A stretch of 64,000 nucleotides of DNA from Oscillibacter valericigenes Sjm18-20 (GTDB lineage: Bacteria; Bacillota; Clostridia; Oscillospirales; Oscillospiraceae): contig AP012044.1 of assembly GCA_000283575.1 (NCBI GenBank), positions 1,178,001 to 1,242,000 of the forward strand. Reading direction: 5' to 3'. The notes under the pieces are model-generated. The model did not search any database and had not been told where the DNA came from. It saw nothing but the letters and a program-made list of their open reading frames with translations. This document shows, one piece after another, positions 34,406 through 43,800 of the stretch. The translations under genes were made by a program, and so were the position numbers. The stretch's first letter is position 1. Every line of letters begins with the position of its first letter.

Positions 34406-35761
34406 TCATGCCTCTTTCGCTTTGGCCGCGCGGTTTTCCTTCCAGAGCTCCTCGGCAACGGGCGCCCAATTCGCGGCATACAGGTCACACTTCGAGCAAA
34501 GATGTTCCGCTGATTCCGGGGACTGGAGATCAGTGGAATGGGCCCCCGCGCTTGCCACCATTGCCCTGAGCCGCTGCGGATTCTCCAGCATGGGACAGGG
34601 ACGAAGCATGTTTTCGTTAAAGGGCTGGCCTCTGTGATAAGCCATCATCATAGGCGACTGGAGCGCTTCCAGCAGACTCTTTTCCCGGATGTTGGAATCA
34701 GAGTAGTGGATGAAGACGCAGGGGTCCACGTCTCCGTTGGCGTTGATATGGAGATACCGGTGTCCGCCGGCAATACAGCCGCCCACGTATTCGGCGTCGT
34801 TCTGGAAGTCCATTGCGAACAGGGGCTTGGTCGCTCTGAAATGACGAATGCGCTCATAGGTCCCTTTTCGCTGCTCCGGCGTGGGCAGCAGTTCCGGCGC
34901 GGCATCGTTGCCCACCGGCATATAGTGGAAATACCAAATAAAATAGGCACCCATGCGGATCAGACTGTCATAGTATTCCTCGGAGGTGATGGACTCATAG
35001 TTTGCGCTGGTATAGCAGGAGGAAATGCCGTAAACAAGCTTCTTGCTCCTGAGAAGCTCCATCGCTTTTGTGACTTTCTGATAAACGCCGCTGCCGCGCC
35101 GCCCGTCAGTGGCTTCCTCAAAGCCCTCCAGAGAGATCGCGGGAACAAAATTGCCGACCCGGAGCATTTCATTGGCGAAGTCCTCGTCGATCAGCGTTGC
35201 GTTGGTAAAGCACAGGAATACACAGTCACTGTGCTTTTCGCAGAGGCGAATCAGATCTTTTTTACGTACCAACGGCTCACCGCCGGTATAGATGTACATG
35301 TAAACGCCAAGCTCTTTGCCCTGCCGGATGATATCGTCAATCTCGTCATAGGTCAGATTCAGCTTATTGCCGTATTCGGCGGCCCAGCAGCCGGTGCAAT
35401 GCAGGTTGCAGGCCGAAGTCGGGTCGAGAAGGATTGTCCAAGGAATATTGCAGTCGTATTTCTTACGGCATTCCTCCTGCCTGGACCACCCGGCCAGACT
35501 GGCGTTGATAAAAAGATTGACGGCCAGCGTTTTCATCACATTGGGGTCGACCTCCGTGACGAGTCTGCGAATATAGGAGTAATATGGATGATCCGGATTC
35601 GTGATTGCTTCCCGGATAGCCTTCCGCTGAGGAGCGAATTCACCCCCGGCGAACTTATCCGCCCAATCCATCAGTTTCCGCAGGTTTTTCTCCGGATCCT
35701 TGTAGAGATAATTAAATGCCTGCTCCAATCCGAACTTTTTAATTGTAGCTGCGACGTCCAT
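34406..35761 (-). CDS. Radical SAM protein with SPASM-like C-terminus
   Basis: 451 residues. The radical SAM cluster cysteines are Cys118, Cys122 and Cys125 in SACNLHCTGCWAAEYG, preceded by an unusual helical N-terminal region of about 110 residues. The C-terminal part has further cysteines (GGCIAGG, DPCVFIHY, RPCPMLE and EHLCSKCDLY) consistent with an auxiliary SPASM-type cluster. Family members occur widely in gut Clostridia without an assigned reaction. No peptide substrate gene is seen beside it. Upstream is a DUF308-like membrane protein on the same strand. Confidence 0.88.
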   Translation of the reverse strand: MDVAATIKKFGLEQAFNYLYKDPEKNLRKLMDWADKFAGGEFAPQRKAIREAITNPDHPYYSYIRRLVTEVDPNVMKTLAVNLFINASLAGWSRQEECRKKYDCNIPWTILLDPTSACNLHCTGCWAAEYGNKLNLTYDEIDDIIRQGKELGVYMYIYTGGEPLVRKKDLIRLCEKHSDCVFLCFTNATLIDEDFANEMLRVGNFVPAISLEGFEEATDGRRGSGVYQKVTKAMELLRSKKLVYGISSCYTSANYESITSEEYYDSLIRMGAYFIWYFHYMPVGNDAAPELLPTPEQRKGTYERIRHFRATKPLFAMDFQNDAEYVGGCIAGGHRYLHINANGDVDPCVFIHYSDSNIREKSLLEALQSPMMMAYHRGQPFNENMLRPCPMLENPQRLRAMVASAGAHSTDLQSPESAEHLCSKCDLYAANWAPVAEELWKENRAAKAKEA

Positions 35762-35836
35762 AATGAATACCTCCCATTACTTTTGCATATTAATCAATTT
35801 TATTTATCTTGCTTGTTTGCACGGCGCTTTGTTAAA

Positions 35837-36370
35837 CTATACATGATGTGCCGGGGGAACTGTGTATAAAACGACGCACTGCCTTAAAAAGCCTTCCGCC
35901 AGCAATGCAAGACCGGCTGTCAAATAGGAACCGGCCACAATCTGTATGACGCCGAAAGTCCCCGCGACGAGAGAAGCAGCCAGAATTACCTGCCATTGAC
36001 GAATTCCAAATTTTCTTGCGTCAATGGATGTCTGAATGGAGAGCAGACTGTCCAGGAGAATCAGCACGCCAAGGCCGGGTGACAGATATTCAAAGAACCT
36101 GGCGTAAACAAAAAGTACAATCAGCCCGAGAACAATTAGCAGCGTGCCGCAGGCGAAGTCATATTGGAATGCGAGACTGTAAATATCCTTCGACACATAT
36201 CCTATGACTTTGATAATTCCATAGGCAATCAGAATAATTCCACTTATAATGGCGGATTCTTTCAAGCCAAGTCTGTGAGACAAGATGCAGTAAAGTCCCG
36301 AGATATAGAACAGAACCGAAATCAGAATATATCCGAACCGTGCGAATTTAAGCCGCTTCAGTTTCATCAT
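35837..36370 (-). CDS. DUF308/HdeD-like multi-pass membrane protein
   Basis: About 177 residues with six hydrophobic segments in the alternating short-loop pattern of DUF308 (HdeD-like) proteins. No enzymatic motif. The start is uncertain: AAGGAG lies directly before two adjacent ATGs at 36370 and 36367; ATGs further upstream lack a binding site. It is followed 75 bp later by the radical SAM gene, so the two may be co-transcribed. Confidence 0.7.
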   Translation of the reverse strand: MMKLKRLKFARFGYILISVLFYISGLYCILSHRLGLKESAIISGIILIAYGIIKVIGYVSKDIYSLAFQYDFACGTLLIVLGLIVLFVYARFFEYLSPGLGVLILLDSLLSIQTSIDARKFGIRQWQVILAASLVAGTFGVIQIVAGSYLTAGLALLAEGFLRQCVVLYTVPPAHHV

Positions 36371-36573
36371 CTCCTTCTGAACTGCTTGCGCCACTTTCAT
36401 AATTAACTTATGACAGATGGAATGATTTAACAATAGACAAAAGAAAAATAATGCCTGATTTTTAGGCATCACCCCTCTTTTTGCCTAAAATAAAAGCATA
36501 ATCCGTACAAAAACCGCGTTTCCTGAGGTGGAGTACCTGACGGGCTAATTTGCTGGAAAATACGGCGGAATGC

Positions 36574-36582
36574 TGGTATAAT
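36574..36582 (+). promoter_or_regulatory. Extended -10 promoter of the 100-residue gene
   Basis: TGGTATAAT (36574-36582) is a consensus extended -10 about 95 bp before the start codon; no good -35. Confidence 0.5.
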
Positions 36583-36676
36583 AACCGCAGCGCCGCTATC
36601 ATAAAAAACTAACATATATGCCGCATGGCGGACGGGGCATGATCGCCATGCGACAAATTGGGAGGAGCACATACAT

Positions 36677-36979
36677 ATGGACGAAAAAAAGGACCCCTTT
36701 GCGTTTATCACGCTGACCATTCCCAAGCGGGCACCGGTTTTTCCCGGGAGCGTCGGTACATTCCGCTACCGTCTGGTGCGGGACGGCAAGGCGGGCGAGG
36801 GGACGATTCAGGCCAGCGTATACGAGAACATCTGCTTTGAAAAGGCGCAGCACATTGAAACGGAGTCCTTCCCCTGGACAGAGGAGGGCATGGCACAAAT
36901 CCGAGCCTGGCTCAACCAGAAGCTGCGGGAACGGGGGACAGAGCCTTTTTCCATCATTGGAGGTCAGGAGCGTGCGTGA
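36677..36979 (+). CDS. Conserved-looking hypothetical protein, 100 residues
   Basis: Small soluble protein starting MDEKKDPFAFITLTIPKRAP, with no signal peptide or membrane helix. The mix of beta-prone (FRYRLVRDGKAGEGTIQASV) and helical (AQIRAWLNQKLRERG) segments looks like a real folded domain. GGGAGGAG lies 9 bp before the ATG and a strong terminator follows, so it is a monocistronic gene. Function unknown. Confidence 0.75.
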   Translation: MDEKKDPFAFITLTIPKRAPVFPGSVGTFRYRLVRDGKAGEGTIQASVYENICFEKAQHIETESFPWTEEGMAQIRAWLNQKLRERGTEPFSIIGGQERA

Positions 36980-37004
36980 GCCGCCCGTCAAATCTCAAAA
37001 TCTG

Positions 37005-37042
37005 CCTGCCGGAAAAGCCGAGACTTTTCCGGCAGGTTTTTT
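37005..37042 (+). terminator. Terminator of the 100-residue gene
   Basis: CCTGCCGGAAAAG pairs with CTTTTCCGGCAGG (13 bp) and is followed by TTTTTT. Confidence 0.93.
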
Positions 37043-37283
37043 AATGCCGTCATCCCCGGCCCACAGGTTCCCTAAAGGCCCTTGCTGTAGTCTACAGTAC
37101 GCATGGGCACCATACCGCATCCTGTAAAATATAAACAATTTTAACAAAAACAGAGCGAAATTTTTAGGAAATATTTTGATGACAAATGAAGTTTAAAATG
37201 GTAAATGTAACTGTTGCTGTAACCGGCAAATGCTACAATGAATCCATTATCAGAGAAGTCTAAGGAAAGGATGGGTAAGGGTC

Positions 37284-37709
37284 ATGAGCAAAAAGCGATG
37301 GGAAAACAGGTATCACGGCACCGTGGTCTGCATCGACGGCTGCACAGACGGCGTATGCACGGGCCGGCTGATTAATCCGGGACTCCCTGAACCAATCATG
37401 TTCCACGGTGTGATGCAGTTTCTGCTGGAAATGGAGAAGTTGCTGGATGATATGCGGTTTCCGGAGCCCTTCGCAAGGACACGGAGCTTTGCCCCGGCCG
37501 CACTGCCCTCCGGGAACACAACACAGGGCATGGCGCAGGGCCGTCTGGCCACCTTCAATCTGCGGGTTTTGTTCCGGCAGAACGCAAGCTGGCAGGGCTC
37601 CGTTCAATGGTTGGAGGGCCGTCAGGAGGAGAGCTTCCGCAGTGTACTGGAGTTACTGCTGCTGATCAACAGCACGCTGAATCAGGAACAGGCCAAAGAG
37701 GGCGCATGA
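37284..37709 (+). CDS. Hypothetical protein of 141 residues before the adhesin
   Basis: Soluble protein starting MSKKRWENRYHGTVVCID, with RLINPGLPEPIMFHGVMQFL and a C-terminal helical part LRVLFRQNASWQGSVQW. AAGGG precedes the ATG. It ends 45 bp before the cyclic-di-GMP riboswitch and may be read from its own promoter or together with the adhesin. Similar small proteins sit before large surface proteins in related gut bacteria as far as I recall; no function is assigned. Confidence 0.65.
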   Translation: MSKKRWENRYHGTVVCIDGCTDGVCTGRLINPGLPEPIMFHGVMQFLLEMEKLLDDMRFPEPFARTRSFAPAALPSGNTTQGMAQGRLATFNLRVLFRQNASWQGSVQWLEGRQEESFRSVLELLLLINSTLNQEQAKEGA

Positions 37710-37754
37710 ATTCCCGGCGGATGGATGTACGGGAGATTACAAGATAATCTTGAA

Positions 37755-37830
37755 GGGGCAAACCGCCTGAAAAGACGGGACGCAAAGCCAGGGGGCTAAG
37801 GCGAAAGCTATGCCAGCCCGGCTGCCACGA
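37755..37830 (+). promoter_or_regulatory. Class I cyclic-di-GMP riboswitch (GEMM-I)
   Basis: The core GGGCAAACC, the first hairpin with GAAA-type loop, GGGACGCAAAGCC and the GGCTAAGGC junction followed by the second hairpin (GCGAAAGC loop) match the GEMM-I consensus in order and spacing. It ends about 39 nt before the start of the large adhesin gene, and a short T-run (37831-37836) follows the aptamer. It senses cyclic-di-GMP, usually to switch between motility and adhesion. On or off sense is not readable from the short expression platform. Confidence 0.93.
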
Positions 37831-37868
37831 TTTTTTGATCCAATGCGAAATATGAAAGGAGAAAAATC

Positions 37869-40800
37869 ATGGCGAATCATTTAAAGAAACGAGGATTAGC
37901 CCTGCTGATGACGCTGATTATGGCGCTCAGTCTGCTTCCGGTCAACGCACTGGCCGAGGGTGGAGAGGGTTCGGACAGCGGCACGCAGGTCGAGGAGACC
38001 GTCTCCGACGCGCCGAGTGACGGCGAACAGGCCGACGCGCCGAGTGACGGCGAACAGGCCGACGCGCCGAGCGACGGCGAACAGGCCGACGTACCGAGCG
38101 ACGGCGAGCAGGCCGACGTACCGAGCGACGGCGAGCAGGCCGACGCGCCGAGTGACGGCGAACAGGCCGACGTACCGAGCGACGGCGAACAGGCCGACGT
38201 ACCGAGCGACGGCGAACAGGCCGACGTACCGAGCGACGGCGAACAGGCCGACGCGCCGAGCGACGGCGAGCAGGCCGACGCGCCAAGCGACGGCGAGCAG
38301 GCCGACGCGCCGAGTGACGGCGAACAGGCCGACGTACCGGGCGACGGCGAGCAGGCCGACGCACCGGGCGACGGCGAGCAGACTACAGACCCCGCCGCCC
38401 CCGTTGACCCCACCGCACCCGCCGATCCTGCTGCCCCCGCTGCTCCTGTCGTCGAGAAAACGCCCGAGGAACTGGCCGCGGAGGAAGCCGCGCGTCAGGC
38501 TGCCGCTGCCCAAGCCGCTGCTGCTGCCGCAGCTGAAGCCGCCGCCCAAGCCGCAGCCGCCGAGGCGGCGCGCCAGGCCGCGTTTGAGGCCGCGCATCCC
38601 GAAATCACCGGCGAAGCTACCTACAGCGACACCACCGTATACGTCACCGCCCCCGTGGGCGCGTTTGCGGCCGGCACCACGCTGAGCATTGAGCCCGTGA
38701 AGAACGGTCTTCTGGAGAGCGTCGTCTCCGCAGTTAAAGGCTTATTCGGCGCGGAGAGCGATACCACGATGTCCACCCTGCTGGATAGCATTCAGACCGC
38801 CTCTGGCGAGGATGAACAGACTACCGGCGCGGTGGCGTTTGACATCACCTTTACCGATGCGGATGACAACGAGGTACAGCCCGACTCCGAATATCCGGTG
38901 GACGTGCGCTTTGAAGTGGCTTCCGACAGCGAGCTGGTGACAGGCGGCCAGCAACTTCAGGTCTTCCACATGGAAGACGCGCAGTCCGAGGCGACGCCCG
39001 TTGGCGAGCCCGTGGAGATCGACCCCGACACCCAGACCCAGTCCGTCGCCGTCTCCGCGGACAGCTTCTCCATCTGGGTAATCGGCAGCAAAGATGCCAA
39101 GCCCACCGTAACGTATATTTATCATGTGGAGAATGAGGTTTACGGCCAGCAGATTGTTGGGAATCAAGAGATACTGAATCAGCCCCAAACCCCCGATTCT
39201 TCTGATGCGGGGAAGATTTTTTCTGGGTGGTATACCGCAAAGGTTGGCGGCAACTTGTTTGAGAGCTTCGGCCTCATTTCTGTCGATGCCAAAAACCCGA
39301 AAAAGACGGTCAACCTGTATGCACATTTTGAAGCGGCCTACTATGTGTTCTATATGGACAGCGTGAATCAAAATGCCCGCGTTTTGTTTACGGAAAAGCT
39401 GGCCGTCGGCAAAGATGTCGATCTGACCAAGCAGGTTCCGGTGGACACTGAACACGCCTGCGTCGGTTGGACAACTGACGGCAGCAGTACTACGCTTACC
39501 AGTCTGCAGATAGGCGAAAATAACGTGTATCTGTATCCCGTTATCAAGGAAGCCCACTGGATTACCTTTAACACCATGGGCGGCTCTGCGCTGGCTCCAG
39601 CCTATGTGATTAAAGACGAAAACACCGTGGACCCCGGCGATGATGCCACGACAAAGGCAGGCTACGATTTTGCCGGATGGTATACGGACGAGGAGTGCAC
39701 TCAGAAATTCAGTTTTGGAGAAAATCTGGATTCCAATCGTACCCTGTACGCCAAATGGGAAGCGACAGACGTCAACTACACGGTGGTGTATTGGAAAGAA
39801 CTGGTTGAACGGGGCAAGTATGAGTTTTTGGGTACTGACACAGGTACAGAAGAAACCGGAACGCCTGTGAACGGCAGCTGGTATTCCAAATATGATTTGT
39901 ACCATAGTTCCCAATTTCCCGAATTAAAGTATTTCCACTATGCGAGGGCGGATGAAAACGTCGAGGTAAAAGGCGACGGCTCTACCATTGTCAACGTGTA
40001 TTATGACCGGAACACCTATACGATCAGGTTCGATTTAAACCGAGGGGAATATGTTAACCTGAAGATGGGCGGTGAGACATATTGGGGCAATAGTGGAATG
40101 GGTTATAATAGCTATTACACCTTTACGGCCCGCCTGGGGGATGACATCTCGGCCAAATGGCCCACCTATAGTAATATTTACCAGGAATATGGCGCTACTC
40201 CGTTTTTGGGCTGGCAAATTGACGGAGAAGGAACTTGCTATGGATCAAAGCGGTTTAATTTGACTCCGGAAATGATTTCTGATACAAATAACAACAGCAC
40301 GACCACCTACAAAGCTGATTATTATAATGGTTATCTTGCAGAGTTGCACTATATGCTTCAGAACGCCGACGGTAGTGGTTATACGGATTCTGAGCTGTAT
40401 CGCCAGCGCATAATCTTCATAAGGACCGTCTTTCCAAAAGAGATTGACGGTTATCGGAATATTTCTACTCCCAGCGGTGGAAAAATTGGTGGTTGGTATG
40501 GGAATGTGTGCCATTACTATTTTTATTACGACCGCGACACGTATGATCTGAAGTTCTATAATAACGGCAGCATTGACGAAGCTCCGTCCAAAATTCGCTT
40601 TGGCGCGAGCATCAGTGACAAAACTTATACGCCGGATAAGCCGGCGAGTCTGTCAGATGCTTATCATTTCGCCGGCTGGTACACGACGCCGGGCTGTTAT
40701 AATAACAGCGAATTTAGCTTTGACAATGCAACCATGCCTGCGGGCAATTTGCTGCTTTACGCCAAGTGGACTACTGACACTTATACGGTGTCCTTCAACC

Positions 40801-43800
40801 TGAATTATGAGGGCGCGTCCGGCACGCCGCCCACGCAGACCGTCACTTACGATGGCACCGCCTCCGAGCCCACCGACCCCGCCCGCGGCGGCTATACCTT
40901 CGGCGGCTGGACGCTGGAAGGCAGCCCCTTCAATTTCTCCACTCCTGTGCATGAGAACATGACTCTGACCGCCCGCTGGATTAAGACGGGGAGTCTTACC
41001 GTGACCTATATGAACGGTGACCAGAATATTGAAAATGCCGATCCAAACAGGTATGCCGCGGATTCTCAGGTCATGGTGCTGAATCCGTCCCCGATGAATC
41101 TGACCGCCCCCAAGGATTCTCAGGACAACGATCAGAATTTCGTGGGCTGGACGCTTGATGTTGATGGAAAGACTTACTTTGCCGGCCAGTGCTTTACCAT
41201 GCCCGAGGTGGGGGTGGGGGTGACCCTGACCGCCAAGTGGGCGGACGTAAACAAGACCACCTCCCTCACCTATGACTTTAACAAAGGGAAGGACTCCGGC
41301 GGCAAATCTTCCTCCACGGAGTCCGGGATTCTCAATAACTATTCCGTGACACTGCTCGATGGAACCGGACTTAGCCGCACGGGTTATTCGTTCACCGTCT
41401 GGAATACCCAGAGTAACGGTGAAGGCAAATCGTTCGACCCCAAGGAAGTAAAGAACGTCGGCGTGGACGATATCGGAACCAACGTCCTGTACGCCCAGTG
41501 GAAGGCAAATGAGCATAACATTACCTATCAGATCACAGGCGATTATTTTGCAACCAAGAATTTTAAGACGACCAAAAACGTGCCCTTTGAATCACCGCTG
41601 AGCCCGATCACCGACAATATGGAAGAAACTGGCTATACGTTCAGCGGCTGGACGGGACTGCCCGCAAAAATGCCTGATGAAGATGTGGTTGTTACCGGGT
41701 CTTATAGCCCCAGCATCAACACCAAGTACACGGTGAAGCACTACCAGCAGAACGTGAACGACGACAGGTATAAACTGGAAGATACCGATAATAACCTGAC
41801 CGGCACCACCGGCCAGACGGCAACTGCCACGGCAAAGGACTATAAGGGCTTCACACTGAACACTGACGCGGAAGGGACGAAACAGCGCGGCACCATCGCG
41901 AGGGATGGCTCTCTGGTTTTGGAGCTGTACTATGACCGAAATGTCAGTACGGTGACTTATGAATACACCGGTACGGTTCCTACTGATGCATCTGCGCTGC
42001 CCTCAACGGTGTCCTATAAGTTCGGTGCCCCTGTTACCATTGCAGAGGATGCTACAGCCACCGGCTATACGTTCAACGGATGGGAAAATGGCGATGCCAA
42101 AGCCGTCAACTTTACGATGCCAGACGGGTCTGTGACATTGACCGGCTCTTGGGATATTAACACCTACAAACTGACCGTAGAGTACAAGTATGCGGACGAC
42201 GCGACCCGGGATCCCTATGAAACTGCCCAAACCCCTGTGACTTATGGCGCGGATTTCAACGCAGAGTATAAGACTGCTCCCACCGGTTACAAGTTTTTCA
42301 ACCGCAGCGTTGTTGGGTATGATGCCGGAGAAAGCGCCGCAGAAAACGTTACCGGCAAAATGCCCGCAGGTGATGTGACCGTGACCTATACCTACGCAAA
42401 GCTGGGTGAGATTACGATGACCGTGAAGTATCTGCTCAGCAAAGATCATAATATGGAAATCAAGACTGCCAAGCCGATGACGCTCACAGAAAACAAGGGC
42501 GGCCAGAGCGCCGCAGGTCTGGTCTACGACTTTATTGACAAGGGCAGCGTCGGGGACGCGGACTACGTCGAGAACTACTATAAATACGCCAGCGATAACA
42601 GAGACGGCAATTACTCCTTTGATTATAAGGACGGCGCAGGACAGATTCTGGAAGTCTACTACGCTGTGCAGACCTACTCCGTCACCGCTTCCGTGAAAGG
42701 CGCAGACGGCCATGAGGTGGGCGGCTCCATTACTTCGACCACGCCGCTCGTCCCTCTGAACAAGGGGGAGACGACCACCGTGACCTGGGAGCTGACCGAG
42801 GGCTACGAGCTGGACTCCGTCACCGATGGCAATGCGCCAGTGGCCGCCAGTGATTACACCTACAATGAGGAGACCGGTGTATACTCCTACACGATTTCCG
42901 ATATCGCAGCCGATCACGAAGTCGTGGTTAGCACCAAGCCCATCACTTACTCTGTGACTTTCAACGCAGGCACGAATGGCAAGCTGACCGATGGTGAGGA
43001 TACCAATGTTTTTAGCACCGTTTGGCAATGGCTTGTTAATCTTTTTACAACGGAGGGCAAAAAGAGCTATCAGCAGTTTGTCTACGAATTCAATGTGGAG
43101 GACTTGAACAATGAGAATGATCCTGCCACACTGAGTGCCCCTGCGGTTCAGGCCAATGACGGGTACACTTTTCATGGATTCTATCAGGATGGAGTCAGCG
43201 ACCCACCGTCTTATACCAATCTGGAAGCCGCTTATGGCATTATGCGGGATACCAAGACTACCGGCGTATCCTATACTGGGAGCTATACCCAAAACAAATA
43301 TACCGTGATCTATGACCTGAAGGGTGGCGAGACCACCAGCACACAGACTGAATTTGTCGATTTGCTGCACTACGGCGACCCTACCCCGACCATCGTGGCT
43401 CCTACTAAGGCGGCGGATATGAACTACACCTATACGTTTGCCGGTTGGCAGGAAAAAGACAACAGTACGACTACCTATGACAAGGATAATCTGCCCACAA
43501 CAGTAACCAAGACCGTGACCTATGAGGCTCGGTGGACCGAGGGGCCGCGTCAGATCAACTGGTATGTGAATCTGGCCGGCGACGTGCTGGACGATACCGG
43601 CGATGTAGATGGTCGGGATGTCAGCCAGTTTACCAAATCTCTGGCCAGCGCCGCCGGTTCCGGCTTTACGGCGACGGTGGGAGAGAAGACAAACCCAGGT
43701 GCGACCAGCGCTGACATTACCACACTCATTTCTGACGTTGAGTTGAGTAATAAGAGCCCTGTGTTCAATGGAAATGACTTCCCCAAAGACGCGGACGTAT

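Noticed and set aside
38007..38384. Possible CRISPR array
   Set aside because: The repeats are contiguous 27-bp units without spacers and encode protein.
37877..38597. Long minus-strand open frames across the adhesin repeats
   Set aside because: They are antisense shadows of the GC-rich 27-bp repeat; the plus frame has the signal peptide, ribosome binding site and known domains.
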